A stretch of DNA of 64,000 nucleotides, taken from positions 186,001 through 250,000 of the forward strand of contig NZ_JAFKCW010000002.1 of assembly GCF_017254835.1 (NCBI RefSeq). The letters run 5' to 3'. The translations under genes were made by a program, and so were the position numbers. The notes beneath the pieces are model-generated. The model searched no databases and was not told the DNA's origin. It worked only from the letters and a program-made list of their open reading frames with translations. This document shows, in pieces, positions 52,742 to 62,832 of the stretch; position 1 is the first letter of the stretch, and every line of letters starts with the position of its first letter. This stretch comes from Algoriphagus aestuariicola (GTDB lineage Bacteria > Bacteroidota > Bacteroidia > Cytophagales > Cyclobacteriaceae).

Positions 52742-53860
52742 CTATTTCTTACCCGGTATTGTATACCCAAAGGTAAATTCGAAAAAGTCTGCCTTCGCCT
52801 TGTGTGCCTTGATTTGCAAGCCTGTAAACATGGCGTTGTCAAACCGATACCTCACCCCTATTCGTTCATAGAACCACGACATCTCTTGATTCAACTCATT
52901 TCGGTAAAGATACGCTCCAAAGGCGATAGGCACATATAGTTGCTCGGTAAGCTGCCATTCCCAAGACCCAACAATTGCGACGGAAGTCTGATCTTTGAAA
53001 GAAAAATCGGACGACGGAAACCTTGACTCCATACCCTGCGCCCAGAAAAGATCCAGACCCAATCCTAGTCTGTATTTGTATCCCGGCTCCAAAAGGTAAT
53101 TGACCCCTAGGCCTCCCCGAAAGTAGGATGGATCACCAATTTCATAATTTTTAATGCCGGTGTAGAATGCAAAATTCCAAAAAGTCCTCAGCTCCTTTTT
53201 ACCAAACTCCGGAGCAGTGCTTGGGATAGGTTCCAACTGGCCGAGTTTCACCTTCATCGCGAGATTCAGAGGAAACAGATTGATGCCGGCATTCGGTTTT
53301 TTTGCAGAGCCATTGGAATAGTGCTTTAGACCAAAACTGGCCTGAAAATCCGTCCGCTGGGAGATCCTCACCGTGGTATTCAAACCCACGAAGATGTAGG
53401 CATTAACTTTGGACCCGATATATCGGTTGGTGGGATTAGCCAGAGAATCATAGGGTTTCAGGTTAAATCCCACGCCTAGCTGCGTGAAATAGCCAAAGTC
53501 TACCCTTTTATTTTGGTTTCGCACGGAGAAAGGAAAATCCATAAACCCATATAGTGCCAATGGCCTCCCAATTTCCGGATAATGTTTGAGGGTGGAATTC
53601 AATCCAAGTCCAAGGGTTGGATATCGGTACAGGTAGTTAAACTTGGTGTTCGAGATTTTCCTCCAGCCAAACTTTAGGTCAAGCGCCTTGAAATCCACCG
53701 CATTTTTGACTTCATCTCCCCAGTCCGTTCCATTGCTAAGCATGGGCCCGGTTTCGTAAGAAAAGCTGAAAGATTTTTGAAATTTTGCATCCTGGGCTGA
53801 TGCCAAAGTGATCAAAAAAATCAAAGAAAGGAAAAATCCAATTTTAATCAAATAAAACAT
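52742..53860 (-). CDS. PagL-like lipid A deacylase (acyloxyacyl hydrolase family)
   Basis: 372 residues. Signal peptide (MFYLIKIGFFLSLIFLITLASA). Near the middle lies KHYSNGSAKKPNAGINLFPL, split as KHYSNGS and KKPNAGINLFPL: the PagL motif with catalytic His and Ser (HxS). The flanking alternating strands suit an outer-membrane barrel; the domain is longer than bacterial PagL (about 170 residues), as often in this phylum. It would remove the 3-linked acyl chain of lipid A. It has its own promoter (TACTTTTG with TTTG 21 bases away) and lies 89 bp before the PIG-L gene. Confidence 0.72.
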   Translation of the reverse strand: MFYLIKIGFFLSLIFLITLASAQDAKFQKSFSFSYETGPMLSNGTDWGDEVKNAVDFKALDLKFGWRKISNTKFNYLYRYPTLGLGLNSTLKHYPEIGRPLALYGFMDFPFSVRNQNKRVDFGYFTQLGVGFNLKPYDSLANPTNRYIGSKVNAYIFVGLNTTVRISQRTDFQASFGLKHYSNGSAKKPNAGINLFPLNLAMKVKLGQLEPIPSTAPEFGKKELRTFWNFAFYTGIKNYEIGDPSYFRGGLGVNYLLEPGYKYRLGLGLDLFWAQGMESRFPSSDFSFKDQTSVAIVGSWEWQLTEQLYVPIAFGAYLYRNELNQEMSWFYERIGVRYRFDNAMFTGLQIKAHKAKADFFEFTFGYTIPGKK

Positions 53861-53889
53861 AATTCCACTTCCTCTTCGATTAGGTTGTG

Positions 53890-53922
53890 CAAAAGTATTT
53901 AAAAATCCTCTCAGTGTTCAAA
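53890..53922 (-). promoter_or_regulatory. Promoter for the PagL-like gene
   Basis: On the minus strand: TTTG (53919-53922), 21-base spacer, exact TACTTTTG (53890-53897), ATG at 53860. Confidence 0.7.
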
Positions 53923-54011
53923 AATTTGTGGAGACTATTCCCGAAAAACGTGGCAATTTTTCCCCAAGACCATAAGGTTAAAAATTTCGTGGAAATACCC
54001 TTTGTACACAA

Positions 54012-54041
54012 AAAAAGGCCGACTCTTCAGCCGGCCTTTTT
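54012..54041 (-). terminator. Intrinsic terminator after the TPR gene
   Basis: Stem AAAAAGGCCG / CGGCCTTTTT with a ten-base loop, 20 bp after the stop of the minus-strand gene at 54062. The A-run gives a T-run on the minus strand. Confidence 0.85.
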
Positions 54042-54061
54042 GGGATAAGTGTTAGTCAAGA

Positions 54062-55270
54062 TTACATTTCCTGCCAGTTAGGTCCAAGAAGCTCAACCAG
54101 CTTTTTATTGAGAGCCTCAGCCTCTGCGGTATTCTTCAATCTCGTGTGGACCTGGAATAGGATGATCATGATATCGGTATTGTCAGGCTTGATCTCCACA
54201 GCTTTGGTAAAGTAAGGAATCGCCTGTCGGTAGTAGTCATCGGCCTTCTGACCCAAAGTCTGGGATTGCTTTTCCCATTCTGCATCGGAAAGTCCGTTCA
54301 GCTCATTGAGGATATTCTTCGACATCTCAAGCATTAATGCACCGGTATAGTAGTTTCCCTCAAAGAAGTTGGGATCTACTTCCACGGATTTCTTGTAGTC
54401 TTCAAGAGCGCCTTCCAAGTCGCCAGCCTGCTCTTTGAGATAGCCTGATCTCAACAGAAGCCCGGTATTGTTCGGATCGTTTGCCAAAGCGTCTTTGATC
54501 TGCGCCATCGCCTCATCCATCTTGTTCAGCTGGAGTAGCAACTGAATTTCATATTCGGCCAGGACCTTGTCATTTGGATATTCAGCTTTCGCTTTGTTTA
54601 CCAATTCATAAGCAGCCTCTGGATTTTTTTCCTCGGTACTGAGGATCTGAACCATGAAGTAATACGCATTCAGCTTGTTGTATTCTGGAACCTCGAGTAG
54701 GTATCCGAAGTGTTTTTTTGCCTCTTCAAACTTGCCCAAATCATTTGCCAGGAAGCCGGCATTGTAGTGAATGGTCGTGTCGGTGTGGTCGATCTCACCA
54801 GCCAAATTGAAGAATTCATAAGCCATCTCAAGATCTTCGACGTTGTATCTTTCGATACCTTTGTCAAAGGAAATGTTCTTGAGTGTCATGATGGAGTAAG
54901 GACGCATGTTGTCAGGTACACCTGGCATATCTTCCGCGTAGACCTCTTCCCCAACGCCGGATTCCTTGGTACCTCCAGCCATTTCAAAGGTTTTGTTGTA
55001 GCTTTCCAAAGCACCTTTTCCAGTCTCTACCGTCTCAGCGGTGTTGGAGGAATCCGCTCCAAACATTTTAGTCTGGATTTGCGCTTTCAGTAGAAACGTC
55101 GCAGGGTCACCGCTTGTCTCGGGATTTGTGGTCGCAGCATTGATCGCGGTAAGAGCGGCATCGTAGTTTCCGGATTTATATCCTTTTTCAGCCTCCTTTA
55201 CCACTTTCTTTTGTGCAAAGGCGAAGGTTGCAGCACCAACCAGTGCCAAAGAGAGAATCAGCTTTTTCAT
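54062..55270 (-). CDS. Exported TPR protein, 402 aa
   Basis: Signal peptide MKKLILSLALVGAATFAFAQ, then TPR units over the whole length (GYKSGNYDAALTAINAATT; YEFFNLAGEIDHTDTTIHYN; AMAQIKDALANDPNNTGLLL; LEDYKKSVEVDPNFFEGNYY). The acidic character (many Glu, Asp) suggests a soluble periplasmic scaffold. It starts 27 bases after the gyrA stop and is probably co-transcribed with it, then closed by the terminator at 54012-54041. No partner can be named. Confidence 0.87.
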   Translation of the reverse strand: MKKLILSLALVGAATFAFAQKKVVKEAEKGYKSGNYDAALTAINAATTNPETSGDPATFLLKAQIQTKMFGADSSNTAETVETGKGALESYNKTFEMAGGTKESGVGEEVYAEDMPGVPDNMRPYSIMTLKNISFDKGIERYNVEDLEMAYEFFNLAGEIDHTDTTIHYNAGFLANDLGKFEEAKKHFGYLLEVPEYNKLNAYYFMVQILSTEEKNPEAAYELVNKAKAEYPNDKVLAEYEIQLLLQLNKMDEAMAQIKDALANDPNNTGLLLRSGYLKEQAGDLEGALEDYKKSVEVDPNFFEGNYYTGALMLEMSKNILNELNGLSDAEWEKQSQTLGQKADDYYRQAIPYFTKAVEIKPDNTDIMIILFQVHTRLKNTAEAEALNKKLVELLGPNWQEM

Positions 55271-55297
55271 TAGCGTTTTTTTATCTTAATTGTTCGG

Positions 55298-57820
55298 TTA
55301 CTCTTTCGGTTCTTCTGTGCTTTCAGAAGAAGGATTTGCAAGATCAGAAGAATCGTTCGTTCCCAATTCTTCGTCGTTGGAGATTTTTTCAACAGAGGAG
55401 ATTTCATCGCCATCGCCAACCCTGATCAATCTTACGCCTTGGGTGGCCCGGCCCATTACTCTCAGCTGATCCATTGATATTCGGATCGTGATACCGGACT
55501 TGTTGATGATCATCAAGTCATCTGAGTCCACTACCTCTTTTATTGCAACCAATGCGCCTGTTTTCTCAGTCACATTCATCGCTTTTACTCCCTTGCCACC
55601 ACGGTTGGTAATCCGGTACTCGTCCAGCTCAGAGCGTTTCCCATAGCCTTTTTCGGAGAGCACCAACAGTGTTGCGTGTTCCTCTGAGGCACAAACCATG
55701 CCAATGACATAATCTTTATCACCATTTAACGTTATGGCCTTCACCCCTGTCGCTGTTCTGCCCATTGGGCGAACAGCAGATTCCGGAAAATGGATCGCTC
55801 GGCCTGACTTGGCGGCGATCACGATATGCTGACTACCATTGGTCATACTGACATTCACCAATTGGTCATCTTCCCTGATATTCAGGGCAATGATTCCATT
55901 GGAGCGAGGACGGCTGTACTGCTCTAGGGTAGTTTTCTTGATGATACCTTGCTTGGTAATCATGACCAAGAAATGATTGTTCAGGTAATCCTGATCATCC
56001 AGACTTTCAACTTGGATAATCGATCTGATTTTGTCGTCAGACTCGATGTTGATGAGGTTTTGGATAGGACGACCCTTCGCCGTTTTGGAGCCCTCGGGAA
56101 TCGCATAGGTTTTAAGCCAAAACAGCTTTCCCTTGTCGGTAAAAATCAGCAGATAATTGTGTGTGGAAGCGGTGAAAATATATTCCGTCCAATCGTCTTC
56201 CTTGGTGCTTACGCCTTTGGAACCTACTCCTCCCCGACCTTGGGTTCGATACTCTGTCAAGGCGGTTCGCTTTACGTAACCTTGGTGAGAGACGGTAATT
56301 ACCACCTCTTCGTTGGGAATCATATCCTCATAGCTGAAATCCTCGGCGTTGTGCTCGATCTCAGTCCTGCGATCATCAGCGTAGCGATCCTTCATATCCT
56401 GAAGTTCCGTTTTGATGATCTCCATCCGCTTATCCTCGTTGGCGAGGATCTCCTTCAACTCTTCTATTAGAGCCATGATCTCTTTGTACTCCTGAATGAT
56501 CTTCTCGCGCTCCATTCCGGTGAGGCGCTGAAGCCTCATGTCCAGAATTGCCCTTGCTTGGATCTCGCTCAGCTCAAACCTCTCCATCAAGCCGTTTCGG
56601 GCAGTCTCAGGGTCCGGGGAATTTCTAATCAGAGAGATCACTTCATCCAAATGATCCAAAGCTATCAGGTAACCTTGGAGAATGTGTGCTCTTTTCTCTG
56701 CTTCTTTCAGCTCATATTCGGTCCGACGGACGACAACCTCATGTCTGTGCGCCACATAGTGAACGATGAGATCCTTGAGGTTCAGAGTATAAGGTCTACC
56801 CTTGACGAGGGCGACATTGTTTACTGAGAATGAAGTCTGTAGTGCGGTATGCTTGTAAAGATTGTTCAATACCACACTGGATATCGCATCCCGCTTGAGT
56901 TCGTACACGATTCGCATACCAGATCTGTCGGATTCGTCGCGTATGGCGGAGATCCCTTCGATCTTTTTCTCATTGATCAAGGCGGCGGTTTTTTCGACCA
57001 TGTTGGCCTTGTTCACCATATAGGGGATTTCGGTGATGACAATCATCTCCTTGTTTCCGCCATCCTTGGTTTCGATATTGGCTTTGCCCCTTACGACGAT
57101 TCTTCCGCGTCCGGTTTCAAAGGCCGCCTTTACACCATTATAGCCATAGATTATCCCTCCAGTCGGAAAGTCCGGAGCGATGATAAATTTCATCAATTCG
57201 GCGACTGTGATCTCCTTGTTGTCAATATAGGCGATGATGCCATCTATGACTTCACCTAGGTTGTGAGGCGCCATGTTGGTTGCCATACCTACCGCAATCC
57301 CAGAAGCGCCATTTAGTAGCAGTGCTGGTACCTTGGCAGGTAGTACCGTCGGCTCCTTGAGCGAGTCATCAAAGTTGAATTGGAAATCAACGGTGTCCTT
57401 GTTGATGTCCACCAGCAATTCTTCGGCGATTCTCTTCAATCTTGCCTCAGTATATCGCATCGCTGCAGCATTGTCCCCGTCAATGGATCCAAAGTTTCCT
57501 TGGCCGTCCACCAATGGATATCTCAATGACCAATCTTGGGCCATACGAACCATAGTCTCGTATACCGCGGAATCCCCGTGAGGGTGGTATTTACCCAGTA
57601 CTTCCCCGACGATTCTCGCTGATTTTTTGTAAGGCTTGTTGTGTAATACGCCCAGTTCCTGCATTCCGTAAAGGATACGCCTGTGAACTGGCTTGAGTCC
57701 GTCTCGGACATCTGGAAGTGCTCTTGAAACAATGACCGACATCGAATAATCGATGTAGGCACCCCGCATTTCCTCCTCAATATTGATTGGTATGATGTGC
57801 TCGTTCTCTCCTTGGGCCAT
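55298..57820 (-). CDS. gyrA: DNA gyrase subunit A
   Basis: 840 residues, normal length. N-terminal DNA-binding core with [19 protein letters not shown], catalytic Tyr123 in [11 protein letters not shown], and the quinolone region [20 protein letters not shown], in which positions equal to E. coli 83 and 87 are Ser84 and Glu88. This is a common susceptible-type pair in non-enterobacterial species, with no resistance substitution visible. The C-terminal beta-pinwheel carries the GyrA box ([11 protein letters not shown]). An acidic tail closes the protein ([17 protein letters not shown]). The exported TPR gene follows after 27 bases. Confidence 0.97.
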   Translation of the reverse strand: MAQGENEHIIPINIEEEMRGAYIDYSMSVIVSRALPDVRDGLKPVHRRILYGMQELGVLHNKPYKKSARIVGEVLGKYHPHGDSAVYETMVRMAQDWSLRYPLVDGQGNFGSIDGDNAAAMRYTEARLKRIAEELLVDINKDTVDFQFNFDDSLKEPTVLPAKVPALLLNGASGIAVGMATNMAPHNLGEVIDGIIAYIDNKEITVAELMKFIIAPDFPTGGIIYGYNGVKAAFETGRGRIVVRGKANIETKDGGNKEMIVITEIPYMVNKANMVEKTAALINEKKIEGISAIRDESDRSGMRIVYELKRDAISSVVLNNLYKHTALQTSFSVNNVALVKGRPYTLNLKDLIVHYVAHRHEVVVRRTEYELKEAEKRAHILQGYLIALDHLDEVISLIRNSPDPETARNGLMERFELSEIQARAILDMRLQRLTGMEREKIIQEYKEIMALIEELKEILANEDKRMEIIKTELQDMKDRYADDRRTEIEHNAEDFSYEDMIPNEEVVITVSHQGYVKRTALTEYRTQGRGGVGSKGVSTKEDDWTEYIFTASTHNYLLIFTDKGKLFWLKTYAIPEGSKTAKGRPIQNLINIESDDKIRSIIQVESLDDQDYLNNHFLVMITKQGIIKKTTLEQYSRPRSNGIIALNIREDDQLVNVSMTNGSQHIVIAAKSGRAIHFPESAVRPMGRTATGVKAITLNGDKDYVIGMVCASEEHATLLVLSEKGYGKRSELDEYRITNRGGKGVKAMNVTEKTGALVAIKEVVDSDDLMIINKSGITIRISMDQLRVMGRATQGVRLIRVGDGDEISSVEKISNDEELGTNDSSDLANPSSESTEEPKE

Positions 57821-57869
57821 AAAGTACTTTTTCGCGCTTCAAATTAAGCTGCAAGATAGTAAAAACTGC

Positions 57870-57898
57870 AAGGTTTCGAAAGCTTAGATTCAAACCTT
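57870..57898 (-). terminator. Weak hairpin between the putative OMP gene and gyrA
   Basis: Stem AAGGTTT / AAACCTT with a 15-base loop; on the minus strand a T5 run follows after four bases. Possible terminator for the gene at 57916. Confidence 0.4.
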
Positions 57899-57915
57899 AT
57901 AAAGCCCTTAGATCA

Positions 57916-58935
57916 TCAATACCATTGACCGATTTTACGGTTTTGCAGGTTGAAAATCGAGCTGCCTCTATATTCAATCCCGTCATGAAGATGCTTCATC
58001 ACTACCCCACACCCTTGGATCTTGCATCGCTTGGTGCCGGGGATTTTGATAGCCAAACCTGCCTGTAGCCCGTAGACATTTTGGTCAATATTCTGAAATT
58101 CAGAATAGTCAGATGCGGCATAGGTAAACTTCCTAAACTCAGCCCCTCCCTTCAAAAACAGCTTGGCGTATTCGGAGAAATCATATTCCATTCTCAAGGA
58201 AACCCCTACATAAGGGTCTTCTGAAACAGCAAGTCGTGGCACATAAGGTGCTCCACTAGCCGAAAGAGCGGGATCATAGGCTTTTTTCAGGTTCATTTTT
58301 CCAAACTCCCCCTCCAAAATAAATCGCCAAGGGTAGTTTGCCCGTGCTCGCTGCCTTAGTTCCGACTGCATGTACAGATTGTTTGTGCTGTATTTGCGGT
58401 ATTGCCACTTCAGTATGCTTTGCCGGCGCTTCGCGTCGAATAGAACCAAACCAACCGTGCCGTAGTATTTGCTGATCTGGTAAGTAGACCCTTCAAACTG
58501 AAATTCATGATCGCTACCCCTCATAGGAGCCAGATTACCCCATTCCATCCCGTATCCACCCCCGATAGTCAGGAGGTTAAAAAGATTGATTCTGACTCCC
58601 CCATTCAGCAACGGAAAAATCCACTCATTGCTGGAAAGAGAAAGAGTATCCTGAAGGGTAAACTCCGAACTCTCAAAGTTTTGGTATTGAGATATGGGAT
58701 ACAGAGAAGGGTTTGGGGAGTAAAAATCAGTGCCGATCTGGTGGTAGGCTGCCCCTGTCGATATCTCCAAGGCAAACATCTCCAAGGCATTTCGGAAGAC
58801 ATTGCCCACGCCGGACTCACTTTTTGGATTCTTCGCTTTTTCACTTATCCCAAAAATATCCTCATCCTGTGCGAATGCATGAATGTGTACGAGATAAACA
58901 GCGATTACTAGGAAGAAGATTTTTCTAATGGTCAT
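57916..58935 (-). CDS. Putative outer-membrane beta-barrel protein, 339 aa
   Basis: Signal peptide (MTIRKIFFLVIAVYLVHIHA) and alternating strands rich in Tyr, Ser and Gly (FALEISTGAAYHQIG; VRINLFNLLTIGGGYGMEW; YVGVSLRMEYDFSEYAKLF) suggest a barrel. The end (GSSIFNLQNRKIGQWY) ends in Tyr. It is followed by a hairpin and then gyrA. Its gene has no recognisable partner; the minus-strand neighbour at 59027 is also exported. Unknown function. Confidence 0.6.
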   Translation of the reverse strand: MTIRKIFFLVIAVYLVHIHAFAQDEDIFGISEKAKNPKSESGVGNVFRNALEMFALEISTGAAYHQIGTDFYSPNPSLYPISQYQNFESSEFTLQDTLSLSSNEWIFPLLNGGVRINLFNLLTIGGGYGMEWGNLAPMRGSDHEFQFEGSTYQISKYYGTVGLVLFDAKRRQSILKWQYRKYSTNNLYMQSELRQRARANYPWRFILEGEFGKMNLKKAYDPALSASGAPYVPRLAVSEDPYVGVSLRMEYDFSEYAKLFLKGGAEFRKFTYAASDYSEFQNIDQNVYGLQAGLAIKIPGTKRCKIQGCGVVMKHLHDGIEYRGSSIFNLQNRKIGQWY

Positions 58936-58980
58936 GGGTAATTAACGACAATCCGACTCTGTTGGTGTGAAAATAAAAAA

Positions 58981-59004
58981 GAAGTCTCCTTTTTGGGAGA
59001 CTTC
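58981..59004 (-). terminator. Intrinsic terminator after the charged exported protein
   Basis: Stem GAAGTCTCC / GGAGACTTC around a T5G loop; on the minus strand it is followed by a run of T (AAAATAAAAAA on plus). Downstream of 59027. Confidence 0.85.
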
Positions 59005-59026
59005 TTCAAATCTTTTGCCAATAAGC

Positions 59027-59530
59027 TTATTTAGTAGATGGAGTGGCTCCGTCCTCTTCTTTGGTTTTCATTTCCTCTACCATTTGATCCAACTTCTCCT
59101 TCATTGCTGGATCTTCCTTGATCGCACCATTTACTTTGTTGTAAATAGAAACGCCCAGCACGTTGTCGTCTTTGATCAGTTCAGTCTTATATTCTACCAC
59201 AGACTCCTGTAGTGAGTCCTGGAAATCCTTGATCGCTTTATAAGCAGCTCTTTCATCATCTGTCAACTTGATCTCCGCTTCTTTGGCGGCATCTCCCCAG
59301 GCAGCTTTGATTTCATTGTATCTAGCGCCTCCGTCGATGACCTCGTTGTTCAGGATCATATCCTTTAGTTCATCGGTCTTCTTCTCCACAAATTCAGAGG
59401 TCATGAATTCCACATTGGCGAACTTCATTAGTTCCTCGTCAGTAACCTCCTCTTCTACAGCAGCTTCTTGTGCAAAAGCCGCCAAGCTCAATCCTCCAAA
59501 AAGGAACAAAAACATCCAAATCTTTCTCAT
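59027..59530 (-). CDS. Exported charged helical protein, 167 aa
   Basis: Signal peptide MRKIWMFLFLFGGLSLAAFA, then a mature domain of about 145 residues rich in Glu, Lys, Asp and Met (EVTDEELMKFANVEFMTSEF; ELKDMILNNEVIDGGARYN; KAIKDFQDSLQESVVEYKTE) and very poor in aromatics. It is probably a periplasmic or surface alpha-helical protein, perhaps coiled-coil. No family recognised. A clear terminator follows and the leader is AT-rich, so it is likely well expressed. Confidence 0.75.
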   Translation of the reverse strand: MRKIWMFLFLFGGLSLAAFAQEAAVEEEVTDEELMKFANVEFMTSEFVEKKTDELKDMILNNEVIDGGARYNEIKAAWGDAAKEAEIKLTDDERAAYKAIKDFQDSLQESVVEYKTELIKDDNVLGVSIYNKVNGAIKEDPAMKEKLDQMVEEMKTKEEDGATPSTK

Positions 59531-59649
59531 AATCGTCTTGGTTTAAAATGGTTAAGCCTACAATAAAAAACTCAAGGCAGCAAAAACCAAGCAAAAAATG
59601 TCCTTTTAAGATATTTTATGATAAGCGGCGGGGAGGAAAACATGCCGTA

Positions 59650-60300
59650 TTAAGACTTTTTCAGTGTAGCAATAGTTAGGCTAGGATCGGGAGAACTGAA
59701 CACAAAACTACCCGCCACCAAGATGTCGGCTCCGGAAGCGCCAAGTTTTTGGGCATTGTCGAGATTCACCCCACCGTCGACTTCTATCTTAGCCGAAGAG
59801 CCCTTTTTGAGAATCAATTCTTTCAGACGTGTCACCTTGGAATAGGTGTTTTCGATGAACTTTTGACCCCCAAAACCGGGGTTGACAGACATGACGCACA
59901 CTAAATCGACATCTACTATGATGTCCTCGAGCATGGCGATCGGTGTGTGGGGATTGATGGCGACACCAGCATGGGCCCCCAACTTGTGTATTGCCTGAAT
60001 TGTGCGGTGAAGATGCGTGCAGGCTTCGTAGTGTACTGAAATAGTATCAGCACCGGCATTTCGGAAAGCTTCAAGATAATGATCGGGATTCACGATCATC
60101 AAGTGGACGTCAAGCGGCTTCTTTGCGTGTCTTTGGATTGCCTCAGTCACGGGGATGCCAAAGGAAATATTGGGAACAAATACCCCATCCATAATATCCA
60201 CGTGGATGTAATCCGCGGCGGAATTATTAAGCATCTCGACTTCTTTTTGGAGTTTGGAAAAATCCGCAGCGAGAATAGATGGGGCAACCAAGAGCGACAT
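59650..60300 (-). CDS. rpe: Ribulose-phosphate 3-epimerase
   Basis: 216 residues. TIM barrel with the full family pattern: MSLLVAPSILAADFSKLQKE, YIHVDIMDGVFVPNISFG (metal ligands His and Asp), LDVHLMIVNPDHYLEAF, CVMSVNPGFGGQKFIENTYS, and EVDGGVNLDNAQKLGASGAD. It interconverts ribulose-5-P and xylulose-5-P in the pentose phosphate pathway. It is flanked by unrelated minus-strand genes with 56- and 119-bp gaps, so it may be monocistronic. Confidence 0.97.
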   Translation of the reverse strand: MSLLVAPSILAADFSKLQKEVEMLNNSAADYIHVDIMDGVFVPNISFGIPVTEAIQRHAKKPLDVHLMIVNPDHYLEAFRNAGADTISVHYEACTHLHRTIQAIHKLGAHAGVAINPHTPIAMLEDIIVDVDLVCVMSVNPGFGGQKFIENTYSKVTRLKELILKKGSSAKIEVDGGVNLDNAQKLGASGADILVAGSFVFSSPDPSLTIATLKKS

Positions 60301-60356
60301 GGGGCAATTATTTAGCAGTACAAATCAAGCAAAATCCGAGCTTGGGACAAAATCCA

Positions 60357-62024
60357 CTATTGTTTGAGCAGCTTGACCTGTTTGATAAGGGCGCCTTCGC
60401 GCAATACAACGAGATAAATTCCCGTCTCGATCCCATCCACGCTAACTAAATAAGGTGTATTGGCATGCGCCCTGGAAAGATTCTGTCGCATGACTAGCCT
60501 ACCTGAGAAATCGATCAATTCAAAACTACAGTCCGTCCCTGTCCCAAATTGAATTTTGAGGTCACTTTGTCCCAAAGGATTGGGGTATATTTTTGTTTTG
60601 AGCGTTTCATGTTCAGGCGCTGCGAGTATCTCTCCGTAGAGCGCATCATAAAAGTTTGGAATACCATATCCCAAAAGATTGTCTGGATTGTCGTATTGGG
60701 TGGCGCTTCTGAAAAGATTCTCCATCAACTCAGCCTTGGTCCATTCCGGCCTTGCCTCCCAAAGCCCCGCCGCCAAGGCGGTAATTTGTGGTGCCGAAAA
60801 AGACGTGCCATTGGACGATCCCGCACTTCCATTGGATCGGATAAGTACCGGACTATCCCCAAACGCCGATAGCTCAGGCTTGAAGCGTCCATCGCCGGTA
60901 GGCCCACGCGAACTAAAAGTAGAAACCTCTCCGCTCGTCTTTACGGACCCTACCGAAAGAATATCCTCCGCGTCCGCAGGTGCCACCAAGCTGTACTCAC
61001 CCCTCGAACCGTAGTTTCCAACTGAGTTGACTACCAAAATCCCCCTGTTGGACGCAATGGAAGCTCCTCGAGTGATGATTGTTGTTTTCCCGTCCAAATC
61101 TTCCAAGGTATAGTTCATCGCTGGATCATCAAAATCCCAATAGCCCACTGAACTACTTATAATATCCACTCCCAAGCTGTCGGAATATTCGGCAGCTCTC
61201 ACCCAGTTGAATTCCTCCACTTTGTATTCCGTCTCCACCTCTTCTGTAATCATCAGGACAAAATCAGCATCATAGGCTCCAGAGACAAGTTTCCCAGGTT
61301 CGTTTGCCGCAATCAGGGAAAGCACATTGGTACCATGCTGATGGCCCATAAAAACCTCCGTGTTCCAAGGCCTAACAAAGTCCCTTTGGGCCAAAATCTG
61401 ATTGTTGGCAAATAAATGGGAAAAGGCCGAGCTGGTATTCGTTCCTGGAAAGCCTGCATCGAAGACGGCGATCATCACCCCATCGCCGGTGTAGCCATCG
61501 GCATGCATCCGATCGATGCCTATCAGTTCGTTTTGGAAGTCATAGGAGTTGTCGGTCTCAGCCAATTCTCTGCTATTCAGCTTCGGGTGCTTAATGTTGT
61601 TTTCCGTACTTGTTGAGGCCAGAGCCTGGTAATTTATTTTTGCGCTAGGTTTCGTCAAAAAGTCCCTGGCCACCAGCTCTACCCTCTCCACAAATGGCAA
61701 TGCAGCCATCGCGTCCACGCCCGCCTGATCCGTCACCAACACGGCCGCGTTCATCCACTTGCTCGCATAGAGCACGTAGTCGGACAAATCAGAAACCTCA
61801 TCAAGGTACTTTGTTGCCACCGGAAGATCTAGACTATCGGCTGGGACGCCTTCCTTGATTCTTCTTTCAATGGCCTTTTGAGTCAGAAACTCCTGGGGTC
61901 TGGACAGGGATAAGCTCTCTTGGGGCTTATACTTGAAATAGACCGCATATCGATCCTGTGCCTTTGCGGAAAACACCAGCAGCAGTGTGAATGAAATCGC
62001 AATCCAAAATTTAATCTTGCCCAT
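60357..62024 (-). CDS. Subtilisin-like serine protease with T9SS sorting domain
   Basis: 555 residues. Signal peptide (MGKIKFWIAISFTLLLVFSA), then a propeptide-like stretch, then the S8 domain with catalytic Asp189 (MIAVFDAGF), His230 (HQHGTNVLSL) and Ser408 (SSNGTSFSAPQ). The C-terminal 75 residues (KIYPNPLGQSDLKIQFG, FSGRLVMRQNLSRA, ETGIYLVVLREGALIKQVKL) are a type A T9SS sorting domain, so the enzyme is probably exported and attached to the surface or released. It overlaps the lipoprotein gene upstream by 14 bases. Confidence 0.93.
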   Translation of the reverse strand: MGKIKFWIAISFTLLLVFSAKAQDRYAVYFKYKPQESLSLSRPQEFLTQKAIERRIKEGVPADSLDLPVATKYLDEVSDLSDYVLYASKWMNAAVLVTDQAGVDAMAALPFVERVELVARDFLTKPSAKINYQALASTSTENNIKHPKLNSRELAETDNSYDFQNELIGIDRMHADGYTGDGVMIAVFDAGFPGTNTSSAFSHLFANNQILAQRDFVRPWNTEVFMGHQHGTNVLSLIAANEPGKLVSGAYDADFVLMITEEVETEYKVEEFNWVRAAEYSDSLGVDIISSSVGYWDFDDPAMNYTLEDLDGKTTIITRGASIASNRGILVVNSVGNYGSRGEYSLVAPADAEDILSVGSVKTSGEVSTFSSRGPTGDGRFKPELSAFGDSPVLIRSNGSAGSSNGTSFSAPQITALAAGLWEARPEWTKAELMENLFRSATQYDNPDNLLGYGIPNFYDALYGEILAAPEHETLKTKIYPNPLGQSDLKIQFGTGTDCSFELIDFSGRLVMRQNLSRAHANTPYLVSVDGIETGIYLVVLREGALIKQVKLLKQ

Positions 62025-62700
62025 ACTCGACTAAGGTTAAATGTGTCTTGCTGCCACCGTCGATCAACTGATCTCCCAAGCAGTCATTTCTTGAGCAATA
62101 GGTCAATACTTCGTCATATTTTTCCACTAGGCCGATGCCTTTCCCGAATACCTCATAGCGGATATCGCGGATCGTTATGTTGTCATCGAGCTCTTCCTGC
62201 CTGACTTTTACAATTTCGACGGTTTCAAATCCAGGAATCGATGACGTGCCGACTTGCACAATCTCAAAGTCATCATTCCCCTCTACTTGATAAATCTTCC
62301 CATTCCAGACTTTTCCTTGTTCCGGGGGGAAAACCAATGCGACAAGGGGGGTATTTTGAACCGTCCTCAAAAGTGCCTGATCACGATAGACCATCGAATA
62401 CTCCAGTTCGAATGACCAATCCATACGATCGGGAGACTTAAAACGCGCTACGATGTAGACGACTTCGTTTTCCGCATTGAGATAGCTACTTCGAATCAAG
62501 TCTCTGTAAAAAAATTGCGAGTCCTCAGAATCATTTTCCCCGTAATAGATCGTCTCTTCGACTTGATAGATCCAAAAAATGCCGACCACCAAAGGTTGGT
62601 AGTCATGGCCAAGTTCTGGATTTGGGGGCTCAATCTCCTCACTGCAAGCAGCTAAGAAGAAACACAACATAAAAGACAGCAGGGAATACCGTAGTCGCAT
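62011..62700 (-). CDS. Lipoprotein of unknown function, 229 aa
   Basis: Lipobox at MRLRYSLLSFMLCFFLAAC, lipidated Cys19. The mature part (about 205 residues) is beta-rich with many aromatic residues and short acidic stretches (YYGENDSEDSQFF, NDDFEIVQVGTSSIPGF), and two Cys near the end (YCSRNDCLGDQ) that could bridge. Its coding end overlaps the protease gene start by 14 bases, a good sign of joint translation, so it may be a surface partner of the protease. Family unknown. Confidence 0.8.
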   Translation of the reverse strand: MRLRYSLLSFMLCFFLAACSEEIEPPNPELGHDYQPLVVGIFWIYQVEETIYYGENDSEDSQFFYRDLIRSSYLNAENEVVYIVARFKSPDRMDWSFELEYSMVYRDQALLRTVQNTPLVALVFPPEQGKVWNGKIYQVEGNDDFEIVQVGTSSIPGFETVEIVKVRQEELDDNITIRDIRYEVFGKGIGLVEKYDEVLTYCSRNDCLGDQLIDGGSKTHLTLVEYGQD

Positions 62701-62832
62701 GCCGAAAATATACTACGAAAAAGACTATCATGTTTCCCTCGAGGGGACCTCGCGAGGATTTTCCCTACATCAATTTTAGCTTTTCTGATAAAATCGGCCT
62801 GCTTACCTTAGCAGCCCAATACGATTTGAACT

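Noticed and set aside
57570-57580. Quinolone-resistance mutation in gyrA
   Set aside because: Positions equal to E. coli 83 and 87 carry Ser and Glu, a normal wild-type pair in many bacteria.
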